Of a stretch of DNA of 26,616 nt, positions 7,801-20,781 are shown piece after piece. The DNA is from VRUE01 sp044867645 (GTDB lineage Bacteria; Actinomycetota; Thermoleophilia; Solirubrobacterales; 70-9): assembly GCA_044867645.1 (NCBI GenBank), contig JBIOVI010000027.1, positions 1-26,616 on the forward strand, written 5' to 3'. Position 1 is the first letter of the stretch. Every line of letters starts with the position of its first letter. A program made the position numbers and the translations under genes. The notes beneath the pieces were generated by a model. It worked only from the letters and a program-made list of their open reading frames with translations, did no database searches and was not told the origin of the DNA.

Positions 7801-8535
7801 CTGGAAGCCCACGTTCATGCCCTTGAGGGCGCTCGCCACCTCGACCATCAACAGCGGGTCCTTCTGCGCCGTCAGTCGCGCCGGGAAAAGAATGTGCATG
7901 CGACCGTCCGGCAAACCTTCGATCGGCTCGACCCGATCGGGGGAGAATTCCTCCTCCGCGTCGACGCCGATGTAGATGACGCGGGTCTTGTCGCGAGGGA
8001 CCCCGTACTCGTGGACCGCGTCGGCCAGGTGCTCGTTGGAGACCGAGAAGCGGTCGACGAGGTTGCCGTAACGGGTCGTCACGTAGCGGACGTAGCCGGA
8101 CCGATCGGCCTCCTCGACGTGCAGCTGCACGACCACGCGAGGGGGTTGCGGAAGGCAGGAGAAGTCCGGCAGGAGGTCGAACCCGAGCCGCGAGTTCATC
8201 AGGTGCAGGATCTGCACCTGGCGCGAGTGCAGGAAGTCGAGGATGAAGGCGGGCATTCGCTCCGCGGGCATCAGGTCGGGGAGGACCCAGACCTCCTCGG
8301 CGAAGTCGGCCACCTCGTCCAGACGCCGGTTGGGCGAGGGCTGGGTGGTGATCAGGGAAGGGGCAAACCGCTCGCGATCGATGCAGCGGAACCAGTCGAT
8401 CGTGTTCTTGTCGGTGCCCCCGAAGTCGATCCACGGGGCCAGGTAGAGGACCGGTATCCGTGCCGCTCCACGGGCCTGGGCTGGTGGCGCGTGCCCTTCG
8501 TCGGGCTGCGCCTCCGGTACGGGAGCGATTGGCAC
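4855..8535 (-). CDS. Giant glycosyltransferase fusion: GT4 + GT2 + degenerate third GT-like domain
   Basis: The frame is open to 8769, but those codons overlap the PPTase gene. The first usable start after its stop is GTG 8535, preceded by TATCCT with a 7-nt gap, giving 1226 aa. Residues about 25-400 form a GT-B GT4 enzyme: LYLAPWIDFGGTDKN, FPARLTAQKDPLL and the E-x7-E motif in SVFEGIPAVVFEAMAMG. Residues about 415-680 form a GT2 domain: VSVLVPHFNQAGFLGECVEA, VVDDAST, VDADN and GHEDWEFAL. Residues about 690-880 look like a decayed GT-A fold with SSSDAA where DxD is expected and WRH at its end. The last 340 residues form an unassigned tail ending HPVTDDQLLARSLEEVAQLG and IPWARRFG. It probably adds two sugars to a surface glycan at the cytoplasmic membrane. 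Domain calls are firm; acceptors unknown. Confidence 0.85.
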   Translation of the reverse strand: MPIAPVPEAQPDEGHAPPAQARGAARIPVLYLAPWIDFGGTDKNTIDWFRCIDRERFAPSLITTQPSPNRRLDEVADFAEEVWVLPDLMPAERMPAFILDFLHSRQVQILHLMNSRLGFDLLPDFSCLPQPPRVVVQLHVEEADRSGYVRYVTTRYGNLVDRFSVSNEHLADAVHEYGVPRDKTRVIYIGVDAEEEFSPDRVEPIEGLPDGRMHILFPARLTAQKDPLLMVEVASALKGMNVGFQIHVLGEGELEAEVRERIAALDLGDDVLIHPPTPTPQRWYAACDAVLLTSVFEGIPAVVFEAMAMGLPVVAPTLPGNVELLGSEYDGLVEPRDSVEGYAAALARFAREDGGGSGEEMRERARQRFSLTRMADDHGELYEELAEPGSPPGGNGVAEAEEPIRFVNRPVAGTPLVSVLVPHFNQAGFLGECVEAIGAQTYPEIETIVVDDASTQSDAGPVLDRLEGEAGVTVVRLGENGGPSRARNAGLEHCSGRYILPVDADNVLLPDAIEKLVGQLSEAGEEIGFVYPNIQFFGNREDYYEVPQYNLYTLLHGNFCDTCSLLDREIFDAGERYSEEIRLGHEDWEFALRLAARGVRGEAARGPTVRYRKVGFNRSDMVDHSPEEFREILTEISPFKGGEAEVKAKESPALSIIPLEPIDLGTEAGRAVATGFGAQRCVDVELIARFDGSWPGSSDVPVVRRIPSALADTPFDALQQGLEAARGSFVAVSSSDAAASLADPAFAAKVLRRFAADPELGAIALADVGAGGRFLLRSIPADELPTAPPQGVIWRRTEEQHLPQGLHADPGDPIPSLVRLLSGGGSKVEWRHAPVSADAPRPEPAGYWRPLPASEAVAEDPHALHPGAQPLLPGVGAYTVPRWKDTPTWVPPLSALAIRYRERYGERRLVTCGPEPAGYVPEHHLGTLRSVSLEGTARVVRVGDEYRAVPRGDWEDLPPHGEELGYVELAHLPGLDVLALAVHRVTKQPLLVTLPEDPLLGDVDVVETLGCLDPFPLKPRDVPSAQRPDGLLGLLGAADLGARRHRYAIDAVPEGELLGELGGLAESGMQGSVPAWIVDGRLLTDRHRPPERWFGPAKAARWVAEPAAWRGLAPRGTQAKVALRRSAVAARRLTRPTRSTDEPQGTPDGWLFETERPGLVPLFAAYHPVTDDQLLARSLEEVAQLGYLAPALLGFLRETAPLTGDLKQRHLAIPWARRFGAVPRSW

Positions 8536-8542
8536 CGGGCGC

Positions 8543-8548
8543 AGGATA
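8543..8548 (-). promoter_or_regulatory. Putative -10 box (TATCCT), internal leaderless promoter
   Basis: On the - strand TATCCT ends 7 nt before the GTG at 8535, with no Shine-Dalgarno between. This is the distance expected if transcription starts at or next to the start codon. No good -35 is visible. It lies in the 55-nt gap after the PPTase gene and could allow separate expression of the giant glycosyltransferase. Confidence 0.4.
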
Positions 8549-8590
8549 GCGATGGCCGAGCCGGCGACGGACGCCTGGGGCGACGGCGGC

Positions 8591-9243
8591 TCAGGCGTCG
8601 AGGCGGAAACGCCGCAGCGGCGGCATCGTCTCTCCGGCGATTGCCGCAGCGGCGGCGTAACCGCTCTGGACCTCGATGCCGGAGACGGCCACCGGCGTCG
8701 GGGGAAGCGCCGCGCCGAGGCCGACGCCGAGGCACTTGACCACCGCCTCGTGGCGAACCCAGGCGGCATAGAAGACGTCGGCCTGTCTCGCAGCGGGAGC
8801 GGCGCGGACCGCCGCGGCCGCCTCCGGCTCGAGCCCGACCCGGGCCAGCTCCGTCACCTTGCGGCGGCGGTCGATCTCCTCGACGTCCACTCCCACCTCG
8901 CGGTCGAGCGCCAGCGCGATCAACGCCAGCTCGCCGGAGTGGCTGATGCTGAAGCGGAGCGACGGGGGGGAGGCGTCGAGGGCCGGCTTGCCGTGCTCTC
9001 CGAGTTGTAGCGCGATCTGCCCCGGGTCCAGCTCTAGGTAGCGACCGAGCACGAGGCGAAGCGCTCGCCGGGCGGCTACCCAGCGCCCGCGGTTGCGATC
9101 GGACCGGATCCGGGCCGCCCGCTCGCGCTCGTCGGTCGAGAGCTCCGGTGCGGCGTCACGCTCCCCGTGCAGCGCGGTGCTCCAGACGTGCAGCTCGGCC
9201 GCGAGCGCCGGGGGACGTTGCGGCCCCGACTCCCAACCGGCGG

Positions 9244-9247
<4 letters not shown>
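8591..9247 (-). CDS. Sfp-type 4'-phosphopantetheinyl transferase
   Basis: This 218-aa enzyme transfers the phosphopantetheine arm of CoA to the conserved serine of carrier domains, here presumably the two T domains of the NRPS directly upstream. Visible family motifs are GKPAL (residues 86-90), FSISHSG (99-105), the Mg-binding GVDVE (119-123) and WVRHEAVVK (163-171), where the glutamate and lysine are the usual catalytic and CoA-binding residues. Length fits the Sfp family. The GTG start at 9247 overlaps the NRPS stop as GTGA, and this choice removes a long upstream extension that is only a shadow of the NRPS gene. The coupling argues for a dedicated activator of this NRPS, though such enzymes can also serve other pathways. 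Confidence 0.93.
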
Positions 9248-15551
<6,304 letters not shown>

Positions 15552-15555
<4 letters not shown>

Positions 15556-17234
15556 CGTGCCCGTTGCGGCAGCCGCGGCAGTCGCTTCGTCCAGGACGTC
15601 GCGACCGTGCGCAGGTAGCTGCCGACCCGCGGTGCGCCATGGCGCAGGTTCGGATTCGTGTACGGATCGACCATGGTCAGCGGCAGCCAGCGGTCGCGGA
15701 GCTGTTCCTTCTCCCAGTCCTCGACCTCGGTGGACCGGCTCGAGGACTCGAAGTGGTAGAGGATCGTGTCGGGGTCATAGACGACGCGCCGTTCGCTCGC
15801 CCACAGCTTCAGGCAGTAGTCCATGTCGTTGTAGTTGAGCGGGAAGATCGTGCTGAAGCCACCCACCCCCTCGAAGGCGTCGCGGGGCGTCATCAGGCAG
15901 GCACCGGTAACCGCCAGGTAGTTCTGAGCGACCAGCACGTTATTGGAGTAGCCGTTGAACTCCCGCGAGAATCCCCGGTAGATGTGACCGGGGTAACCGC
16001 CGTTCTCGAAGAGCACGCCGGCGTGCTGGAGGCGCCCGTCTTCCCAGAGCAGCCGTCCTCCGACCGCGCCCACATCCGAGAGACCCGAGTACATCACCAT
16101 GCGCTCGATCCAGTCCGGCGTCACCACCTCCATGTCGTCGTTGAGCAGCAGCAGGTGCTCACCGTCGCTGCGGACCGCGCCGCGGTTGATCTTCGCCGAG
16201 AAGTTGAAGGGCTCGTCGTAGTGGACGAGACGGAGCCGGTCGCCAGCGATCGCCTGCAGCTCGTCGAGCACCCCCCGGTCGGTTGAGTCGTCGACGACGC
16301 AGACGATCTCGTAATTCTCGTAACTGGACGTTTGTACGATGCTGCGCACGCAGTGCGTTACCAGGACGACGTCCTCGTAGCGCACCTCGCGCGACTTGCC
16401 GGCGGTGGGGATGACGATGCTCACCGTGGGCTGCCGCTCGAGCCGCGGCTGCAGGTGGTAGACGCCGGGGAACTCCTCGTCGCGCTCGGCCTTGGCCGGT
16501 AGCCCGATCCGTTGGCAGTGGGCCTGGATCGCCCGCGTGCCGGCTTCGAAGGCCCACGGCTTCGCCTCTTCGCCGCCGCCGGCCGCCGACGTCTCCAGCG
16601 TGCGCCAGTGATAGAGGATCTTGGGCAGATGCAGGACCCGCCGCGCGCGCTCGGTCACCTTCAGCACCAGGTCCCAGTCCTGGGAGCCCTCGAACTCGGG
16701 ATCGAAGCCGCCCACCTCTTCGACCAGCGAGCGCCGCAGGACGCTGAGATGGCAGCTGTACATCTGGGTGCGCATTCGCTCCGGCGACCAGTCCGGCTTG
16801 AAGAACGGCGCGGAGTGGCGGCCGGCGCGGTCGATCTTGTCTTCGTCGGTGTAGACGTAGTCGGCCTCGGGGGTTGCCTCGATCGCCTCGCCGATCAGCG
16901 CCAGCGCATCCGGATGCAGTTCGTCGTCATGGTCGAGCAGGACGACGAACTCGCCCTCGGCCATCGCCAGGGCGTCGTTGGAGGCGGCGACGATGCCGCC
17001 GTTAGCGGGGCGGCGAAGGACGCGGATGCGGGCATCCTCCCGCTGCGCCCGCTCGAGAGCCTCGACCACGTGCGGCTCGGTCGAGCAGTCGTCGACCAGG
17101 CACAGCTCCCAGTCGCCGAGTCGCTGCGCGCGTACCGAGTCGAGCATCGCCGCCAGCACGTCGGCCGGAGTCTCGAAGACCGGCGTCAGGATCGAGAACC
17201 GGGGGGCCGGCACCGCGCTAGCCCTGGCGGCCAC
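15552..17234 (-). CDS. Tandem GT2 glycosyltransferase (two GT-A domains)
   Basis: This 560-aa protein holds two consecutive GT-A family 2 domains. Domain 1 (about 12-260) has FSILTPVFETPADVLAAMLD, LVDDCST, LLDHDDE as the DxD-type metal site and GSQDWDLVLK. Domain 2 (about 270-520) has VSIVIPTAGKS, VVDDSTD, INRGAVRSDGEHLLLLNDD and NYNDMDYCLKLW near the acceptor site. This layout is known from O-antigen and capsule enzymes that add two sugars in sequence or polymerise. No membrane segment is visible, so it probably acts at the inner face of the membrane. The GTG start at 17234 overlaps the upstream coiled-coil gene by 17 nt, and its stop overlaps the NRPS start by 4 nt, so it is firmly in the NRPS operon. 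Donor and acceptor unknown. Confidence 0.9.
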
Positions 17235-17505
17235 GCCGCTCGCGCAAGCGGGCTGCGGCCGAGCGGACGAAGCGCGGAGTGAGCGAGCGCAGGCGGGGTC
17301 CCAGGTTGAGCAGCCGCGCCGAGTCGGCCTCGAGCTCGGCCAGGCGACCGCGCAGGGCGCCGAGTTCGGCGTCCTTGCCGATCAAAAGGTCGCGCAGGCG
17401 GAGCACCTCCTCCTTGCTGCGGGCAAGCTCCTCGCGCAGCTCGGAGAGCTCGCCGCTGCCGCTCTCATTTGGGCTCTGCCGCGCCGACGTAGCCTGCTCA
17501 GCCAT
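17218..17505 (-). CDS. Short coiled-coil protein, first gene of the NRPS/glycosyltransferase operon
   Basis: From the ATG at 17505 this encodes 95 aa. After a polar N-terminus (residues 1-18), residues about 19-65 form heptad-like charged helix (ELSELREELARSKEEVLRL, then GALRGRLAELEAD). A basic tail follows: LGPRLRSLTPRFVRSAAARL and RERRGRQG. A similar coiled-coil plus basic tail closes the glycosyltransferase at 23494-25797 (ITPRRLLRRGLRSVRRR). It has no enzymatic motif. It may tether or oligomerise the glycan-assembly enzymes, or be a detached tail of a glycosyltransferase; both are guesses. The upstream part of its open frame is antisense to the divergent gene and is rejected. A TAGACT box lies 8 nt before the ATG. 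Confidence 0.65.
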   Translation of the reverse strand: MAEQATSARQSPNESGSGELSELREELARSKEEVLRLRDLLIGKDAELGALRGRLAELEADSARLLNLGPRLRSLTPRFVRSAAARLRERRGRQG

Positions 17506-17513
17506 GACGGCCG

Positions 17514-17519
17514 AGTCTA
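17514..17519 (-). promoter_or_regulatory. Putative -10 box (TAGACT) for the NRPS/glycosyltransferase operon
   Basis: TAGACT on the - strand ends 8 nt before the ATG at 17505. No Shine-Dalgarno sequence is seen, so the message is probably leaderless or nearly so. It lies in a 78-bp divergent intergenic region (17506-17583) and is the only candidate promoter I see upstream of the roughly 13-kb operon. Confidence 0.45.
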
Positions 17520-17568
17520 TCTCCACTCGGCGCGCCGGCCGGGGGCACGATGCCTCCGCAAGCGCCAA

Positions 17569-17574
17569 TACACT
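17569..17574 (+). promoter_or_regulatory. Putative -10 box (TACACT) for the polytopic membrane protein
   Basis: TACACT on the + strand ends 9 nt before the ATG at 17584, again without a Shine-Dalgarno site. It faces the opposite way from the TAGACT box in the same 78-bp region, so the two transcription units may be co-regulated. Confidence 0.45.
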
Positions 17575-17583
17575 CGCCCGCTG

Positions 17584-19233
17584 ATGGCGTGGCCGCGGCG
17601 CAACGTCCCGATCGTCCTTCTCGGCATCGCGCTCCTGGCGTCGGCGGCGCTGCTGTTCGCGCTCGTCCGCGAGCTGACTTTCTTCCAGGACACCTGGGAG
17701 TTCCTGCTCAACCGCCACGACATCTCGGCGGACGCCCTGCTGCGGCCGCACAACGAGCACATCGTCGTGATCCCGGTCGCGCTCGAGCTCTTCTTCCTTC
17801 ACGCCTTCGGGATGAGCTCGGCGGCGCCCGAATACGTCCTGCAGGCGCTGGCGCTGCTCGTCACCGCGACCCTGCTCTTCGTCTACGTGCGCCGCCGCCT
17901 CGGTCCCTGGCCGGCGCTGTTCGCGGCGGTCCTGCTGCTCTTCCTCGGCCCCGCCTGGTGGGACATTCTCTGGCCCTTCGAGATCGGCTTCGTCGGCTCG
18001 CTCCTCTTTGGGATTGCGATGCTGTTGGCCCTCGACCGTAAGGACGCGAGAGGGGATGCGGCCGCGTGCCTCTTCCTGGTCCTTTCAGCCGGCTTCTCCA
18101 GCCTCGGGATCTCCTTCGTGGTGGCGGCTGCCGTCGACGTCTTCTTGGGGCGCCGCGAACGCGGCCTGCGCCGCGGCTATCTCGTCGCCGTCCCCGTCGC
18201 GCTCTTCGCGCTCTGGTACCTGGGCTGGGGGCACGATGCCGAAAGCCACCTCACCCTGCGCAACGTTCTTTCCTCGCCGCCCTTCGTGCTTGAAAGCCTG
18301 GCCGCCTCGCTCGAGGCGGTGCTCGGACTCAACGACCCAGCACCAGAGGGAGTCGTTGCGACGGTGGGCTGGGGTCAGCCGCTCCTGGTGGCGGCGATCG
18401 TGCTGGTCGCCTTCGGCCAGTGGCGACGGCGGGGCTTCTCGAGCGGCTTCTGGGTGGTCGCGGCAGCGGCCGCGACCAACTGGTTCCTGGCCGCCTTCAA
18501 CTTCATCCCTGGCCGCGAGCCGACGACCAGCAGATACCTCTACGCGGGGGGTGTCTTTGTTCTTCTGCTCGCTACCGAGCTGCTGCGCGGGACCCGGATC
18601 AGCAGGAAGGCACTCTGGATCGGAGGCGTGGTGACGGTAGCCGCAGTCGCTTCGAATCTGGTGCAGCTCAAGGACGGCAGCGACTGGCTCAAAAACCAAG
18701 CGGTGCTGACCAAATCGGACCTGGCGGCGATCGAGATCGCGCGGCGCACCGTGGCGCCTGACTTCGCCCTCGACCCCGAAACCGCCGGCACCCCGTCGCT
18801 GATCGACGTCCAAGCAGGCAAGTACCTGGAAACGGAGCGTGAGTTCGGCTCGCCCGCCTACACGCCGGCCGAGCTGGCGAGGGCGCCCGAGGTCGGTCGC
18901 AGCCAGGCCGACATCGTCCTCGCCAAGGCGTTGCCGCTGGCAACCGAAACCACCGCGGGCATCCCCATTCGGCCCAGCGGTCGCTGCACGATCGTGCGCG
19001 CCGGCTCCGAAGCGCCCCCGGTGCGGCTCTCACCCGGGTTGACCAGGATCGAGGTTACCGCCGGACCGCCTGCGTCGTTCAGCCTGCGCCGGTTCGCCGC
19101 CGAAGGCTTCCCGGTCACCACCGAAGGCGCGCCCGGCATCACGACCACCCTGCTCTCGATCCCCCGCGACGCTTCGTCACGCCCTTGGTTCCTTCACGTC
19201 GATGCGACGCAGTCGACGCGAGTTTGTCGCTGA
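17584..19233 (+). CDS. Polytopic membrane protein, GT-C glycosyltransferase-like
   Basis: The ATG at 17584 gives 549 aa; longer versions of the frame run antisense through the divergent operon. About 11 hydrophobic segments occupy residues 8-375, beginning VPIVLLGIALLASAALLFAL. The first loop contains FFQDTWEFL and RPHNEHIVVIPVALE. An acidic residue soon after the first membrane helix and an HNEH loop are typical of uncharacterised GT-C-type membrane enzymes using lipid-linked sugars. The last 170 residues are soluble, probably extracytoplasmic, with a beta-rich end and two cysteines (GRCTIVRAG; STRVCR at the terminus). It could transfer sugars outside the membrane or act in glycan assembly. 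Membrane topology is clear; the GT-C assignment is tentative. It is divergent from the NRPS operon and converges on the toxin gene with a 6-nt gap. Confidence 0.75.
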   Translation: MAWPRRNVPIVLLGIALLASAALLFALVRELTFFQDTWEFLLNRHDISADALLRPHNEHIVVIPVALELFFLHAFGMSSAAPEYVLQALALLVTATLLFVYVRRRLGPWPALFAAVLLLFLGPAWWDILWPFEIGFVGSLLFGIAMLLALDRKDARGDAAACLFLVLSAGFSSLGISFVVAAAVDVFLGRRERGLRRGYLVAVPVALFALWYLGWGHDAESHLTLRNVLSSPPFVLESLAASLEAVLGLNDPAPEGVVATVGWGQPLLVAAIVLVAFGQWRRRGFSSGFWVVAAAAATNWFLAAFNFIPGREPTTSRYLYAGGVFVLLLATELLRGTRISRKALWIGGVVTVAAVASNLVQLKDGSDWLKNQAVLTKSDLAAIEIARRTVAPDFALDPETAGTPSLIDVQAGKYLETEREFGSPAYTPAELARAPEVGRSQADIVLAKALPLATETTAGIPIRPSGRCTIVRAGSEAPPVRLSPGLTRIEVTAGPPASFSLRRFAAEGFPVTTEGAPGITTTLLSIPRDASSRPWFLHVDATQSTRVCR

Positions 19234-19239
19234 GGTGGA

Positions 19240-19662
19240 TTAGGCGGCGATTGGGACAGCGATGACCTCGAGTCCATCGATGCCGCTGAAATCAGCCGGG
19301 TTGCACGTATAGACAGGCAGGTCGTTGGCGAGCGCGATCGCCGCGATCATCGCGTCGTAGGCACGGGCCGCCGCTTTTCGACCCGCTTGTCGCAAGGAAG
19401 CGGCGACTCCGCCGAAGGCGCGGGCGGCGGCGGCATCGAAGGGAAGTGGAATGAAATCGGCCTCCGCCTGTTGGAGATGCGCCTGGCGCTTGGCACGCTC
19501 CCCCTCCTCCTCGGCGACCAGTGGACCAACCGCGAGCTCGGCGAGAGTGATGGCGCTGATCAGCGGCTCGTCGGGAAGCACGTCCGCGTGCGCAATGCGT
19601 GGAAGCAGGATGACCGTAGAGGTATCGAGGATGCCGCGGGTGGGCACCCGGGCTTCGCTCAC
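19240..19662 (-). CDS. vapC: VapC-type PIN-domain toxin ribonuclease
   Basis: This 140-aa PIN-domain protein has the expected acidic residues: Asp13 in ILDTSTVILL, Glu42 in ITLAELAVG, Asp103 in AYDAMIAAIAL and Asp124 in CNPADF. VapC toxins are Mg-dependent RNases, often cutting tRNA or rRNA, and are held inactive by the antitoxin encoded just upstream. The length is typical. The GTG start at 19662 overlaps the antitoxin stop as GTGA. The active site looks intact. The gene converges on the membrane protein gene with only 6 nt between stops. Confidence 0.9.
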   Translation of the reverse strand: MSEARVPTRGILDTSTVILLPRIAHADVLPDEPLISAITLAELAVGPLVAEEEGERAKRQAHLQQAEADFIPLPFDAAAARAFGGVAASLRQAGRKAAARAYDAMIAAIALANDLPVYTCNPADFSGIDGLEVIAVPIAA

Positions 19663-19892
19663 AGACTCGGGTCCAGCAGCCGATCGACGTCCTTGCGCAG
19701 GGCAGCGGGGTCAATGGCGGGCAGGTGCTGCCAGCGGTTCAACAGGGCGTCTGCGGAAAGCGGCGGTCGTACTGCCTTCAACTCTGCGACTGGCCTGCCG
19801 GAGCGGGTGATGGTGATCTGCTCGCCACGCGTAGCCCGATCGACCACGTCGCCGCCATGGTTCCGCAGATCCCGAATGCTCACTTCAGCCAT
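19659..19892 (-). CDS. Phd/YefM-family antitoxin, partner of VapC
   Basis: This 77-aa protein shows the Phd/YefM DNA-binding N-terminus: EVSIRDLRNHGGDVVDRA, then GEQITITRSGRPVAEL. Its C-terminal part (LNRWQHLPAIDPAALRKDVD) is the likely toxin-binding tail. It should neutralise the PIN toxin encoded directly downstream and repress its own promoter. The ATG at 19892 has no Shine-Dalgarno site; a TACAGT box ends 6 nt upstream and sits inside a perfect palindrome, so a leaderless, autoregulated transcript is likely. The stop overlaps the toxin start by 4 nt. Confidence 0.9.
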   Translation of the reverse strand: MAEVSIRDLRNHGGDVVDRATRGEQITITRSGRPVAELKAVRPPLSADALLNRWQHLPAIDPAALRKDVDRLLDPSL

Positions 19893-19898
19893 GCTAGG

Positions 19899-19904
19899 AC
19901 TGTA
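19899..19904 (-). promoter_or_regulatory. Putative -10 box (TACAGT) of the toxin-antitoxin operon
   Basis: TACAGT ends 6 nt before the antitoxin ATG on the - strand. Nearly all of it lies within the adjacent palindrome, so repressor binding would directly block polymerase. Confidence 0.55.
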
Positions 19905-19919
19905 TCACGCGTGATACAG
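19900..19919. promoter_or_regulatory. Perfect 20-bp palindromic operator of the toxin-antitoxin operon
   Basis: CTGTATCACGCGTGATACAG is identical to its own reverse complement with no spacer. It begins 8 bp upstream of the antitoxin start and covers the putative -10 box. Position and symmetry fit a binding site for a Phd/YefM dimer or the VapBC complex. Binding itself is inferred. Confidence 0.75.
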
Positions 19920-19935
19920 GCGCTTTTGTCGCCTG

Positions 19936-20781
19936 TCAGAGCTCCTCGGCGATCCGCGGCGCGTTGCGTTTGAAGGTCCAGAGGGCGAAGGCGCAGGCGC
20001 CGACGAAGATCGCGGCGGCGGGGAGCAGGCCGGCGACACCGCCGACGACGTCGATCGCCGTGGGAGCGCCGGGTTCGATCGCCCAGACGCGGATCTGCTC
20101 GAAGATAGGCGCCAGCGGGTTGAGGAAGATGATGTGCTGGTAGCTCTCCGGCACGGCTTCGATCGGGTAGAGGATCGGGGTCGCGTAGAAGAGGACCTGG
20201 ACGACGACGGTCCAGATGATCAGGACGTCGCGAAAGCGAACATAGAGCACCGAGAGGGCCATGCTGACGGCGGCCGCGAGGACGAAGATCAGGGCCAGGG
20301 GAAGCGGCAGCAGCAGCCAGGTCCAGGTCGGGTCGACGCCCCAGGCGAGGACGAAGCCGAAGACGACGACCAGGTTCAGCGAGAGGTTGAAAGCAGCGGT
20401 GAGGGCAACCGCGAGCGGGATCACCAGGCGCGGGAACTGCGTCTTGCGCACGACTCCCTCCTGCGCGACGACCGAGGTGACGGAGTTCTGCGTCGCTTCC
20501 TGGAAGAAGGTGAAGAGCACTATGCCGACGAGCAGCAGGACCGGGTAGTAGGGGAGGTTGCTGCCGACTTTGAAGACCTTGGTGAAGACGAAGAGCAGCA
20601 CCCCGAACAGCATCAGCGGCCGCACCAGGGACCAGACGTAGCCGAGCACGGTGCCGAAGTAGACGCGCTTGAACTCGGTCACCGACATCAGCCAGAGCAG
20701 GTCGAAGAAGCGCCGGGAGCCGCCCCCGAGCGCCGAGGGCCCTTTGATCTCGCGCAGCGGAGGGGCTTCGGCGATGCTCAT
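19936..20781 (-). CDS. Polysaccharide ABC exporter permease (Wzm-like)
   Basis: This 281-aa ABC-2-type permease starts at ATG 20781, overlapping the ATPase stop as ATGA. The cytoplasmic N-terminus is followed by the typical FFDLLWLMSVTEFKRVYFGT and LGYVWSLVRPLMLFGVLLFV. Five further hydrophobic segments follow, together with the conserved loop FRDVLIIWTVVVQVLFYATP and NPLAPIFEQIR. With the adjacent ATPase it should export a lipid-linked polysaccharide across the cytoplasmic membrane, matching the surrounding glycosyltransferase genes. Length and topology fit the Wzm/TagG/RfbA family. The longer open frame to 21444 is antifunctional shadow within the ATPase gene. Confidence 0.92.
   Translation of the reverse strand: MSIAEAPPLREIKGPSALGGGSRRFFDLLWLMSVTEFKRVYFGTVLGYVWSLVRPLMLFGVLLFVFTKVFKVGSNLPYYPVLLLVGIVLFTFFQEATQNSVTSVVAQEGVVRKTQFPRLVIPLAVALTAAFNLSLNLVVVFGFVLAWGVDPTWTWLLLPLPLALIFVLAAAVSMALSVLYVRFRDVLIIWTVVVQVLFYATPILYPIEAVPESYQHIIFLNPLAPIFEQIRVWAIEPGAPTAIDVVGGVAGLLPAAAIFVGACAFALWTFKRNAPRIAEEL

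Noticed and set aside
5941..8739. 932-codon open frame on the + strand
   Set aside because: It lies antisense to the GT4/GT2 fusion, has the low-complexity composition of a high-GC mirror frame (D/E/R/V/G-rich) and shows no domain motif.
16978..17583. N-terminal extension of the membrane protein gene
   Set aside because: It runs antisense through the GT2 and coiled-coil genes; the hydrophobic N-terminus begins naturally at ATG 17584 after a -10 box.
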